Shown in pieces: positions 35,728 to 46,106 of a stretch of DNA of 64,000 nt; position 1 is the stretch's first letter; every line of letters starts with the position of its first letter. The DNA is taken from NCBI RefSeq assembly GCF_033115175.1, contig NC_084837.1, positions 88,114,966-88,178,965 on the forward strand, read 5' to 3'. Position numbers and translations under genes: made by a program. The notes under the pieces are model-generated. The model did no database searches. It saw only the letters and a list, made by a program, of their open reading frames with translations, and had not been told where the DNA came from. Origin of the DNA: Lepus europaeus. Lineage: Eukaryota; Chordata; Mammalia; Lagomorpha; Leporidae.

Positions 35728-38700
35728 CTAGGTGCACGAAGCTCCACAGGCTCGGTCCGCTGGTGTCTCCTCTGTCTTTAATTCCTCCCCTTCATTTACA
35801 GAAGTGGCTGCGGCACCTTTCTGTGAACAAATGGAAATGGCCTTGCTTGACCCACGTCCCTCCGGCTCTTGATCCTCCCCAGTATTCACCTCTTCAACAG
35901 TCTGTGTTCTGGGTGTGTCCATTAACGTATCTGAAAGAGACACCAAACCATTATCACTGATTTTAATTACATGATTCTGTCTCACCTCATGTACACAAAT
36001 CTCTTCAGAAACCTAATTTTGACCACTGTCTTAGAAATACAAACCTCTTCATATATGGAGGAAGTCCACTGAGATCACAAAGAGGGCCAGGCACTTGGCC
36101 TCATGGTTCAGACACCTGGATCAGAATGCCAGGTTTGACTCCCAGCTCTGGCTCCTGGTTCCAGCTTCCTGCCACCCATGTGGGAGACCTTGACTGAGTT
36201 CCCAGCTTCTGGCTTCGGCCCAGCCTAGTCCTGTGGGTTTCAGAAGTGAGCCAGGGGATGGGGAGCACTATTCAACTCTGCCTCTCAAATAAAATAAAAC
36301 AAAAAACTAATGATTTGATAATTTCATGTCAACTTTAAAGAGTGGGCACTGTGGCACAGCAGGTTAAGCTGCCACTTGGAATGACTGCATGCCTGCATGG
36401 AGTGCCTCTACTTCCCACTTCCTGTGCCACACCCAGGAGGCAGCAGACAATGGCACAAATCCCAGAATTCCTGCAACCCACGTATGAGACTGCAGGAAAT
36501 CCCTGGATCTTAGCTTTGGCCTGGTGCACCCTTGGCTGTTGTAAGTATGTGTTAATCTTATAAATAGAAAGTGATCCTTAACCATCTATTTTCAGGTATA
36601 TGTTGGTTAAAAAAAAAAAAAAGCCATTGTTGTCAGTAATAGTTGTACCTTCATCTCAGTTGTCATGGGTGGGCTGCATTGTGGTCCAGTGCGTTAAATT
36701 GTCACCTATAATGCCAGCATCCCATATGGGAGCACCAGTTCACATCCCAACTGTTCCACTTCCTATCCTGTAACACCCCCCCCTCTTTTTTTCTTCAAAG
36801 ATTTATTTATTTATCTGAAAGGCAGAGTTACAGAGAGGCAAGGTGGAGACAGAATCTTCGATCCGCTGGTTTACTCTCCAAATGGCCACAACAGCTCAGC
36901 TAATCCAAAGCCAGGAGCCAGGAGCTTGGAGCTTCTTCCAGGTTTCCCACATGGGTGCAGAGGCCCAAGGATTTGGGCCATCCTGTACTGCTTCCCCATG
37001 TGGAATGCTGGCACCACAGGCATTGGCTTTACCCACTATGCCACAGCACTGGCCACTGCTCCACTTCTAATCCAGCTCTCTGCTATGGCTTGGGAAGGCA
37101 GGAGAAGATGGCCCAAGACCTTGGGAGAACCAGAGGAAGCTCCTGGCTCCTGGTTTCAGATTGGCCCAGCTCTGGAAGTTGAGGCTATTTGGGGAGTGGG
37201 CCAGGAAATGGAAGCGCTCTCTCTCTCATTTTTTTTTTTTTTGACAGGCAGAGTTAGACAGTGAGAGAGACAGAAAGATCTTCCTTCCGTTGGTTCACTC
37301 CCCAAATGGCCGCTACAGCCGGCATTGCGCCGATCCGAAGCCAGGAGCCAGGTGCTTCCTCCTGGTCTCCCATGTGGGTGCAGGGCCCAAGTACCTGGGC
37401 CATTCTCCACTGCACTCCTGGGCCACAGCAGGGAGCTGGACTGGAAGAGGAGCAACTGGGACAGAATCCGGCGCCCCAACCGGGACTAGAACCCAGGGTG
37501 CCGGCGCCACAGGCGGAGGCTTAGCCTAGTGAGCCGTGGTGCCAGCCCAGAGCTCGCTCGCTCTCTGCCTCTCTGTAACTCTGCCTTTTAAATAAATAGA
37601 TAAATCTTTAAAAATAAATTAAGTATTTTAGAACCTATTCATGGGAGCCATAATTGTAGCATACTGGTTAGGCTGCTATCTCCAACAATGGCATCCAATA
37701 TGGGTGCCAGTTGGAGCCCCAACTGCTCCATTTCTGATCCAGCTCCCTGCTAATGCACCTGGGAAGGCAGTTTAGATGGCCCAAGTCCTTGGGCCCCTGC
37801 ACCCACATGGGTGACATGGATGAAGCTCCTGGCTTTTGGCCATCTACTCCTCCTGCTCTATTTGGAACTCTGCCTTTCAAATAAATAGGTAAATTTTAAA
37901 AAAGGAAAAAAAGAGACATATTCATGTTGCAGCACATGGCTTTAAAATCCTCAATGGGTACACAATGTACCGTTTATATGATTAGAATTGTATCACAATA
38001 AGTTTTCATAATTATGCTAAAGACAGCATGTATCACATCCTTTAAGGAGTTCGAAAACATAGCTTTAAAGTATTTTAAATCAGTTATTAAATGGTTACGA
38101 TAACTGTTTGAGAGCCAAGGAGAGAAGGAAAAAGGGAGAGCAGCGGCACTCGCACGCGTGCGTGTGTGTGTGTGGGTGTGTGTGCTCACTACCCATAGGC
38201 TTCCCAGGAAGACCATGTGTGTGTGTGTGTGTGTGTGTGTTCACTACCCACAGGCTTCCCGGGAAGACCGTGTGTGTGGGTGTGTGTGTGTGGGTGTGTG
38301 ATGGTTCACTACCCACAGGCTTCCCGGGAAGACCATGTGTGTGGGTGTGTGTGTGTGCTGGTTCACCACCCACAGGCTTCCCGGGAAAACCGTGTGTGTG
38401 TGTGTGTGTGTGTGCTGGTTCACTACCCACAGGCTTCCCGGGAAGACCGTGTGTGTGTGTGGCCGCGGTTTGAATACAGTGAGCCAGGAACAGGGGATTC
38501 AACTCATGTCTCCTGTAAAGGTGGCAGGAACCCAGCTACTTAAGCCATGACCATTGCCTCCCAGGGACCACGTAAGCAGGAAGGCAGGCAGGAAAGGAAC
38601 CCAGAAGCTCTGAGGTGGGACGCAGGCATCTCAACCAGCATCTTGAACAATCATTCACACTTTTGATGCCTAAAGATACTTTGGGAGGATAGTAAAGAAG

Positions 38701-38971
38701 TTACAATGTCTAACAAGCCCTTGATGTGTTCATAGGAGCCCATAACACTCAGCATGACAGGTACCGTGTCCTGAGGACTGACCGTCGCTCAGCAGCCTGG
38801 CCTGCCTTCTCTCCAAGGCCAGCTGCTTATTTCTCTCGATTCTTTGTTGTTGCTCTTCTGTCAGGCTTCCACTCGATTCCAAGGCAAACTTCGCACTTTC
38901 AGGTGAGTTTGTAAAAAAGGGATCTATTTCAGCAGCAGTTATATCACGGTCATTATTCTCCCCTACGTCAT
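35728..38971 (-). CDS. TIPIN-like gene, last two coding exons (upstream exons not found)
   Basis: The minus-strand exon 38971-38765 encodes [18 protein letters not shown], identical to my memory of human TIPIN, plus ENND and EIDPFFTN-like sequence. It splices (GT-AG, split GAT codon) to 35930-35728, which encodes [16 protein letters not shown] and ends in TAG at 35730-35728. TIPIN binds TIMELESS and RPA in the replication-fork protection complex; these exons are its RPA-proximal and C-terminal part. After EDQ the tail is diverged. Both exons are open with good splice sites. I found none of the upstream exons encoding the conserved TIMELESS-binding domain between 38972 and 59700. It may be a truncated copy, or its 5' part may be too diverged to see. 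It lies tail to tail with DIS3L-like A, as in human. Confidence 0.8.
36082..36306 (+). mobile_element. Old C-repeat SINE fragment
   Basis: GGGCCAGGCACTTGGCCTC head, CTGCCTCTCAAATAAAATAAAAC tail; in the TIPIN-like intron. Confidence 0.7.
36339..36548 (+). mobile_element. C-repeat SINE fragment
   Basis: AGTGGGCACTGTGGCACAGCAGG head, body truncated before the tail. Confidence 0.75.
36795..37052 (-). mobile_element. C-repeat SINE, reverse, nested
   Basis: AAAGATTTATTTATTTATC start and CACAGCACTGGCCAC end. Confidence 0.88.
37230..37547 (-). mobile_element. Younger C-repeat SINE, reverse, nested
   Basis: T run then GACAGGCAGAGTTAGACAG, ending GTGGTGCCAGCCC, inserted in the CT tract of the host SINE. 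Confidence 0.9.
37640..37910 (+). mobile_element. C-repeat SINE, diverged
   Basis: GGGAGCCATAATTGTAGCATAC head, AAATAAATAGGTAAATTTT tail. Confidence 0.85.
38155..38461 (+). repeat. Compound GT minisatellite
   Basis: Five copies of a unit made of TTCACTACCCACAGGCTTCC, GGGAAGACC and a (GT)n tract of variable length. It lies in the TIPIN-like intron, inside what looks like an old SINE remnant (to about 38650). Confidence 0.92.
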
Positions 38972-39091
38972 CTGCAGTAGAAAAGAAAACGTCAGTACAT
39001 CTGTAGTATTAGAGTAGTTACAGAAGGAGCTCGTCTTCAGGCAGGTGTCTACCCGAAGAAATAATTTGTAAGGCATGAGAATGTGAGAATA

Positions 39092-39366
39092 GGGGCCAGC
39101 ACTGTGGTATAGCAGGTAAAGTCGCCAGCGGCTCCTCTTCCCATCCAGCTCTCTGCTGTGGCCTGGGAGATCAGTGGAAGATGGCCCAAGTCCTTGGGCC
39201 CCTGCACCCACCTGGGAGACCCAGAAGAAGCTCCTGCCTCCTGGATTCCGATCGCTACAGTTCTGACTATTGTAGCTATTTGGGGAGCGAATCAACAGAT
39301 GGAAGCTCACTCGCTCTCTCTCTCTCTGCCTCTATGTAACTCTAACATTCAAATAAATAAATCTTA
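39092..39366 (+). mobile_element. C-repeat SINE (unit 2 copy of 197-488)
   Basis: Same insertion as in unit 1, with a shorter CT run. Confidence 0.95.
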
Positions 39367-40134
39367 ATAAAGAGAATGCGGAAATACATACTTGATATAT
39401 TCTTGATTTAAAGACACATTTATAAATCACTTATAATGAGGCACATTAGTCAAATGGAAATACTGTTTAAAATATGCATGAAAGGAAAAGTTCTTAGTTA
39501 TGATTAGAAATATTTTATGCTTGGCCCGGTAAGAGAGTTTAAAGAATCCAAATCATCTTCTTGTTCTACATTTTAATTTCTGGCCATAGTGTCTCTGTAT
39601 AGCATACAGTCATAATTTTATGTAGGCCATTATCTTTTAGAGGGCAAAGCAGACACAAATGAAAAAGGAAAAGAAATTTGTATCTGCAGACATATTCCCA
39701 AAATAATGTTTAGAAAATAAATGCTCTACATTATTGATGTTAACAAACTCGTAAAACCACCTAGATCAGTTATCTCAAAGCAGGATGCCTCCAACGTGAT
39801 CCACAGTGGTGAGGATTAGATGGTCCATTTAAGTATTAAGCAAAGTGAGTTTTACAAATAGGTTTAAAATCTTATGACAGTCACTGTCATCTGTGAGCTC
39901 CCTAGAAGGGTGAGAGAGCGGGGCCTCTTTTCACTTTAAGTGTAAGCACACGGGGACACAGTTGTTTCTGACTGCCCAGTCAAGTAAACACACAGATATG
40001 ATCTTGTCTCACCCAAACAATTCCAAAAAAACACATGAGCGGTAGCTTAAAAAGATTCTGCAAAAGAACACAATGCCTCCAATTGCAATAGAAGCACAAG
40101 CAAGAAATATGTGACTTTTATTTAGTTAATAGTT
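39367..40134. other. Non-coding AT-rich stretch
   Basis: Duplicate of 489-1258. No exon seen. Confidence 0.6.
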
Positions 40135-40445
40135 TAAAAAAAAAAGATTTATTTGAAAGAGTTACACAGAGAAGGAGAGGCAGAGAGAGAGAGGTCTTCC
40201 ATCCACTGGTTCACTCCCCAATTGACTGCAGCGGCTGGAGATGTGCCAATCCGAAGCCAGGAGCGTCTTCCAGCTCTCCCACTTGGGTGCAGGGACCCAA
40301 GGACTTGGGCAGGATTCTACTGCTTTCCCAGGCCACAGCAGAGAGCTGGATTCAAAGTGGTGCAGCCGGGACTCGAACCGGCGCCCATATGGGATGCTGG
40401 CACTGCAGGCAGCGGCTTTACCCACTACACCACAGCGCTGGCCCC
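40135..40445 (-). mobile_element. C-repeat SINE, reverse (copy of 1259-1567)
   Basis: Shared with unit 1. Confidence 0.95.
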
Positions 40446-40697
40446 TCTATGTAACTTTTAAATTAAAAAAAAAAAGTTTAAAGCTGTGCAAAGGTCGCAG
40501 GGCTGTTTGTTCAACACCCCCCCACACACACACACACACACACTAGATACTGAAAGTCCTTGTGAAGGTGTTCACGGATTTCTGCCTGGTTGTAAATGGC
40601 AGTGGCCTGCAGGAGCTGGGCATGGTCTGGTTTGTCCTGGGCCACGGTGCAGTGCCACGCCGGGTGGGATGCCTGATGGCCTCTTCTCTTTGGCTTT

Positions 40698-41091
40698 TGT
40701 GGGGAAATTAGTTACATGATGGTGCCCAAAGGAAGTAAGGTGGGCAGAATCCAAAGTTGTTTACCACTAAAACTAATTGGCTGCGCAACATCAGGGGAGG
40801 TAACAAAACTAGTAACAAGTGTATAGACATATGGCTAGTCCTATAGAAATCCCCCCGTAAGGTGATTTTTTAAGTGATTGGTTGGTCCTTAGCCCTGCCC
40901 CAATGACTCTGCAGTTTTGTGCTATAAAAGGTTCTGTTTCGCACGAAGTAAATGAGTCCTTGCTAGACTTGGCTCCCCGCTGCGTCTGATTGTCTCCGAA
41001 ATCGGGAGGCTGGGGAACGTGCGAGCGGCGCACTTACCTTTCCTCGGACCCAGTCCATCCTGTACGGGTGGGGGTGGACTAAGACCCAGCA
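40698..41091 (+). repeat. 5' LTR of the provirus
   Basis: Runs from TGTGGGGAAATTAG to AAGACCCAGCA with a TATAAAAG box at 40923. About 394 bp and nearly identical to 43193-43581. Confidence 0.9.
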
Positions 41092-41092
41092 T

Positions 41093-41110
41093 CTGGCGCC
41101 CAATGTGGGG
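41093..41110 (+). other. Primer-binding site, tRNA-Lys type
   Basis: TGGCGCCCAATGTGGGGC, next to the 5' LTR end. It matches the lysine tRNA 3' end used by betaretroviruses. Confidence 0.85.
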
Positions 41111-41479
41111 CACGAGCAGTTACTTTTCGGTCGAGGCCAAGCGGTCTCTCAGGGTAAGTGAAACCTTAGTATGGGTAATGCAATTTCATCCAAAGTGGAC
41201 CAGGCCTTAAAGGCCTTACAGGACTTGGGAGAGTTCAGAGACTCAAAGGAAGATGGCGGGGAAAGAGAATGGGCTAAATTTAATCAAAAAGCAAAAACTA
41301 AAGTAAAAGTCACCCCGCCTAGCCCATCCACTCCAGAAGGGCCGGAACCCCCCCATACCTCCTGGGGGCAGAGGCGGCCTCCCCCTATGTAGAGCCGCGG
41401 AGGGAGCTACCTGATGCGGACCCTTCCGATTGCCCGGGAGGAGGGAGGAGAAATGAGGTAACCTGTGCGGGAGCACCCG

Positions 41480-42750
41480 CTGGCATGGTGGCGGCCATGC
41501 CGCCCGCTCTGCTGGTGCTGCTGCTCCTGGGGCCAGGCGGCGGGGGCCAAGCAGGGCCCCCACACAATACCCTGCTGGAGGATCATCCCACTGCCTTCCG
41601 GGGACATGGCTGCCGCCTTCCAAGGCCCCTGGGCGCACCTGTTGCACAGCCTCACCCACCTCGCCGAGGGCTGCTGCGCGCTGGCCGCATACCTGGCCGG
41701 CCCGGACCCCTCGCGGTCGCCATCGGAGCCGCGCCTGGCCGTGGAGCTGGGTGGCACCGCAGCCCCCTCGCACCTGGACAAAGCAGTGCGCGTACTTCGC
41801 TGCACCCCGCAACGCAGAGCATGGAGCCCGGCGGGGACCACCGGAGCCGGAGCAGCGGCGGCAGGGGCAGCCCCAGGCCAGCAGTGGCCTCAGCATGGGG
41901 CAGACAGCTGCTGCCCACCGAGTCAAGCAGCGGCGCGGACCGGGAGGACGACGATGGCGATAAGCACTGGCGCCGGGCCCGGGCGGGAGCCCCGATGTGG
42001 GGGAAGGGGAGGGCTGAGGTTCCAGGCCCCTCTTTCCACCGCGGAACAAAAGCGGGAGATCTGGGGCCGGGAGAGGAGAGGCTGGGGAGACTCGCGGAGA
42101 GGCTGCGACGGGGAAGCGGGCCGGCCGCGGACCCCGGTCCGAGGGTGCCGAGCGAGCACGCGCCTTGCAGCCCCGCGGTGCTCCCACCGGGTATGGGGCG
42201 CTCCGCAGCCGCCTGAGGCTGGGGCCTGGCCCGGCCTCCCGAGGACTCACTGGACCTGGCCAGAGGCGGAGGGCGGTACGTCGCAGGACTGGGCAGGCAC
42301 CAGTTTGGAGCGCGGCAAGCAGGCACGCCGGGAGGATACCTGTTCCTGGCCCTTCTGCTGCACGGGCTGGGAGAGGGTTGACAACACCCACCCATACCGC
42401 GCCTTCCCCATGGCCCTGGTCTACGTGCCCATCACGTCCCAGGGCAAGGCGACCAGCCTGCCCAGGACTGCCTGCAGCTCCACCTCCTGGAGACGCTCAT
42501 TCAGCTGCCTGCCAGCTCCATCACCAAGGTCTCCATCCAGTTTGAGTGGACCATGCTCAAGTGGACTGAGTACACTCCAGACCCCAGTCATGGCTTTTAT
42601 CCTCAATCCAGCTACTTGGTGAGACTGTACACAGAACTGCTGCTGGCGAGCCTGCCCACGCAGGACTACAATGTGATCTGCGTGTGCTACGGCTCCTTCT
42701 CTACATCGAAGAACCTAGCAGCGGCGGCCTGGCCAAGAGGCTGGCCTAAA
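41480..42750 (+). pseudogene. PIGT: Captured host sequence: PIGT cDNA pieces around other GC-rich sequence
   Basis: At 41485 the sequence encodes a PIGT-like signal peptide (MVAAMPPALLVLLLLGPGG; human, from memory, MAAAMPLALLVLLLLGPGG), followed by a PLPSGD match. From 42383 short matches to the PIGT C-terminal half occur in order: [23 protein letters not shown] (42557), [17 protein letters not shown] and GGLAKRL (42726). These span several PIGT exons without introns, so the source was spliced RNA. PIGT is a subunit of the ER GPI-transamidase. The pieces are incomplete and interrupted, so no working PIGT is encoded. The middle, about 41620-42370, is not PIGT. Confidence 0.82.
41815..41960 (+). 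pseudogene. ZFTA: ZFTA (C11orf95)-like N-terminal fragment inside the provirus
   Basis: At 41821 the sequence encodes MEPGGDHRSRSSGGRG, followed by a PAVASA stretch and an acidic run. This agrees with my memory of the start of human ZFTA, a zinc-finger nuclear protein known from ependymoma fusions. If right, the provirus holds pieces of two unrelated host transcripts. The match is short and from memory. Confidence 0.5.
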
Positions 42751-43192
42751 GGAACAATCTTTAAAAGAAAAAGGGGGCACCAACCCCCCTCTCAATGGGT
42801 GTGTGAGACTACGGGGATGGGTCATTGGATTAGTCAAAAGGTTCTCAGGAAAAAATCTGGAATGGATGTCAAATTGTTAATGAGACTTTGGGCCAATGGG
42901 TGGCACCTCAGAAGGGAGGGATGTTTTTGTTATGCAGGGCTACAGACTCACACCTTGTATTTCCATAGGGGTATTGGTGCACAACAATGATTCCTGCGTG
43001 CTAGTGTCCCTCATCCTCCACGTACTGTAACCACGCTCCCATAATTACAAGTCACGTGACACCCCAAGACGGGTAAAGCACCCTGTACCAACCTAAGACA
43101 GGGCTCACAGCCAAGCTGCCTGGGTACCAATGACGGGTAAGGGCAAGGACGGATGGGGGCAAATAAGACAGGGACCGCGTGCTAAAACAAAA

Positions 43193-43581
43193 AAGGGGGA
43201 AATTAATTACATGATGGTGCCCAAAGGAAGTAAGGTGGGCAGAATCCAAAGTTGTTTACCACTAAAACTAATTGGCTGCGCAACATCAGGGGAGGTAACA
43301 AAACTAGTAACAAGTGTATAGACATAGGGCTAGTCCTATAGAAATCCCCCCGTAAGGTGATTTTTTAAGTGATTGGTTGGTCCTTAGCCCTGCCCCAATG
43401 ACTCTGCAGTTTTGTACTACAAAAGGTTCTGTTTCGCACGAAGTAAATGAGTCCTTGCTAGACTTGGCTCCCCGCTGCGTCTGACTGTCTCCAGGATCGG
43501 GAGGCTGGGGAACGTGCGAGCGGCGCACTTACCTTTCCTCGGACCCAGACCATCCTTGTACGGGTGGACTAAGACCCAGCA
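43193..43581 (+). repeat. 3' LTR of the provirus
   Basis: Preceded by a purine tract (AAAAAAGGGGG) and ending AAGACCCAGCA, followed by the GCTTT target duplicate. Confidence 0.88.
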
Positions 43582-43981
43582 GCTTTCCCTTCCCTGGGCT
43601 GTCCAAGGACCCCAGGCCACAGGACAGCCCACTGCTCTCGCAGCTTTCAGCACTGTGTTGCTGATGGAAATCTCTGACTGTGGCTCTGTTTTGCTGGTGC
43701 CTGACTTCAGGCTCCCCCAGGCTGAGCACCCACGTGCTCAGGCTGCAGAGGAGCGTGGAGCATCTGTATGGGAGTGCAGACATCAGCAACCGCTGGATTA
43801 AAATCAAAAGGTCTCATCAAAAGCTCAGCCCGGGGAAGGTGGGCATTCAAACAAACAGCTAAGAGGACAGGGAGGCTAAGTGCATAAAAGAAATCCTGGA
43901 GGTGAGCTCCAAGGGCCAGAGTGCTAATGGAAGCCAGTTTTGAAACGCTCTGTATTTCTTTCTTTATTTAAGATCACCTAG

Positions 43982-44284
43982 TGGGGTCAGTGTTGCAGCA
44001 TAGTGGGCTGAGCTACTGCCTGCGATGCTGGCGTATCATATATACCCTGCTTGGAGTCCCACATCCCAGCTCCCTGCGAGTGAGTCTGAGGAAGCAGATG
44101 GCCCAAGTGCTTGGTCCCCTGCCACCCATGTAGGAGACAGGATGGAATTCCAGGCTCCTGGCTTTGGTCTGACAGAGCCCTGGCCATTGTGGCCATTTGG
44201 GGAGTGAACTAGCAGATGGAAGACCTCTCTCTCTCGCTCTCTTTCTCTCTCTCTCTAGCTCCAATTCTGCCTTTCAAATAAATA
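43982..44284 (+). mobile_element. C-repeat SINE (copy of 2212-2513)
   Basis: Shared with unit 1. Confidence 0.93.
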
Positions 44285-44779
44285 AGTGTATCACACTAGT
44301 ACAACGTGCACGTGGCAACACAAACAGTGCTGAAACATGCATACGCCTGACAAAAACGTTCAAGTTCTGTTCCTTTCTGAACTCTTCCCTCCCGAGTCAT
44401 TCACCCTTGTTGACAGCTGGCAGATGGGGATAATTTTAAAAGTTCTTGAAAAATGGAATTCAAAATTTCTTTTGGTGCAAACATTTTTTGAAATTCATGC
44501 ATACTTTTTCCCCCCATAATGCACATTTTCCATGGATGTTTTGAAAGACCCCTCATGGAGAAGGGATGAAGTGACTGCCATGTCTGTATACCCAATCCCT
44601 GGGAAAGTCATTTTGAACCCAAGTGGTTGGTTACAGAGTTCATGCAGTAGTGACCCGGCTGTGCCACCTTTCGGCTAGGAAATGATCAGAGTTCTAGAAA
44701 CTGGAGTATAAGCTATGATGGTAGACTGTGGATGAACGCACCTACAGGGCTACAGGATTCTGAACAATGGCATTTAAAT

Positions 44780-45125
44780 TTTTTTGAAAAAAATTGCTTT
44801 AAAAGGCAAGGTGACAGAGCGAGAGCAAGAGAGAGCAAGAGAGTGAGAGAGAGGGAAGAGCGAGCTTCCATCTACTGGTTCACTCCTCAAATACCCGTGA
44901 CAGCTAGGTCTGGGCCAGGGCATAGTCAGGAGCCAGAAACTCCATCTGAGTCTCCCACGTGGGTGTCGGGGATCCTCGCATGTGGGCCCTCCTCTGCTGC
45001 AGTCCCAGCTGCGTTAGAGGAAGCTGGATTGGAAGTGGAGCGGCCGGGACTTGAACCCGCGCTCTGCTATGGGATGCAGGAGTCCTAAGCGGCAGCATAC
45101 CCTGTTGGGCCCCCGCGCCTGGCCC
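44780..45125 (-). mobile_element. C-repeat SINE, reverse (copy of 3003-3352)
   Basis: Shared with unit 1. Confidence 0.85.
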
Positions 45126-46106
45126 TCCCCGCCACGTTTCAGTACCCACCCTGCCCTTACCTGGACTCCCGGAGTCTCAGTGACTCCACTTGTAAGTTAC
45201 GGCTGGCAGGAGGGATGATGCTGGCTATTAACGTGAATGACCTCGTGATTCCAAAGGCTCCCCTAAATGTGTAAAAGTACCCGGTCTGTCTGAGGAGTCA
45301 GTGTATTTCCACCTGGACGCCTCTCCATGGGAGACACATTGGAGGAGAAATGGCCTCTGAGGTTGCTCTGCTGCTTCCATTAGGGATAATTTCATTTCCT
45401 ATATGTTCGAGGCTGTTCATCCTGGGTTTTCACTTTTCCCAGCAGATCCAATGGCTCCCTTCTGGCATTCTAAACGCCCTGTGAATCCCCGTAATCCACT
45501 TTGCAATGATTACTCTAAAATGTTCTGCTTAACTCTTGCTGATTTTTCAAAGGGAAAATTATTTTGCTCTCACCAAATGGTGTGTCTCAGCAAGATTTTT
45601 AGCGCTGTGTGCTTCGCCTACCCAGAGTTTTGTCCTTCTGCCACTAAGGGGCGCTGCTTCATGGCTTTGGTTTGTGTTTTTAGGGGTCTCTCTGCTGAAG
45701 TCCCCCTCTGGGCTGATGCCTTCCTGGAAACTTGGCCTTTCACATCGTGCCCTTAAAATGCATTCCATGATTCCAGGCAACACACACACCTCAGATGCTC
45801 CAACCTTAATTAGCAACCAGGCTTCATTGATTGATAAAGAAAAAGAAAATCATTTAATCTTAGCTGCTTATAATTAAAAAAAGAGAAGCATCCCTGTTTA
45901 TTGTTTAATATTTAGCATTGATGTCATTTGGTACAATTACACGTTCATCTGTCTTGCAGGGTTTTTATTTCCAGCAATGATAAATGCTTATTGCATTGGA
46001 TTAATGTATTTTATGGAGTCTTTGTTTATTTTGCTATTTTAATATGGATATGTTTGAATGTGGGAAAGTGAATTCCATTTGAGTCTTGTATTAAGACAAT
46101 GAATTA
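45126..46106. other. Non-coding stretch
   Basis: Duplicate of 3353-4363; no gene seen. Confidence 0.55.

Larger units (their letters stand above)
36666..37615 (+). mobile_element. C-repeat SINE carrying two nested SINEs
   Basis: Head at 36666-36775, middle at 37053-37227, tail at 37548-37615. The two gaps are filled by reverse SINEs. A near-duplicate ACTG(T/C)TCCACTTC at both sides of the first insert fits a target-site duplication. Confidence 0.82.
1..38901 (+). repeat. Tandem segmental duplication, unit 1
   Basis: First visible unit of a direct tandem duplication; position 1 matches 38902. Blocks aligned by eye: 1-1814 with 38902-40697; 1810-6845 with 43582-48590; 9216-13320 with 48592-52681; 13321-15603 with 52837-55122; 15604-21644 with about 57568-64000. 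The 1-21644 part has its counterpart in unit 2. The 21645-38901 part has none in the window because unit 2 is cut. The unit carries DIS3L-like A and the TIPIN-like 3' exons. Identity is high, with about 1 percent differences in the coding exons compared and somewhat more outside. The left boundary is not visible. Confidence 0.95.
40698..43581 (+). mobile_element. Betaretrovirus-like provirus fossil carrying host-gene sequence
   Basis: Two direct LTRs enclose about 2.1 kb. The flanks repeat GCTTT (40693-40697, 43582-43586) where unit 1 has it once, so insertion followed the segmental duplication. The primer-binding site right after the 5' LTR (from 41093) matches tRNA-Lys, typical of class II ERVs; the rabbit RERV-H group is a candidate relative. 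Interior: leader with a splice-donor-like site near 41156, a gag start (MGNAISSK), then GC-rich host-derived sequence (PIGT, apparently ZFTA, and an unassigned part), then a short 3' viral stretch and a purine tract before the 3' LTR. No pol is present, so it is defective and non-autonomous. The LTRs differ at roughly ten sites in about 390 bases, suggesting a few million years. Confidence 0.85.

Noticed and set aside
35728-35985. An 85-codon frame starting at 35985 as a separate small gene
   Set aside because: The acceptor at 35931 and the in-frame TIPIN match show the coding part is a terminal exon. The upstream codons are intron.
38095-38502. Frames rich in Cys-Val or His-Thr repeats
   Set aside because: They are translations of the GT/CA tract.
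41243-42391. A 382-codon open frame on the minus strand across the provirus interior
   Set aside because: It is antisense to the PIGT- and ZFTA-like sequence, and its length is explained by GC richness.
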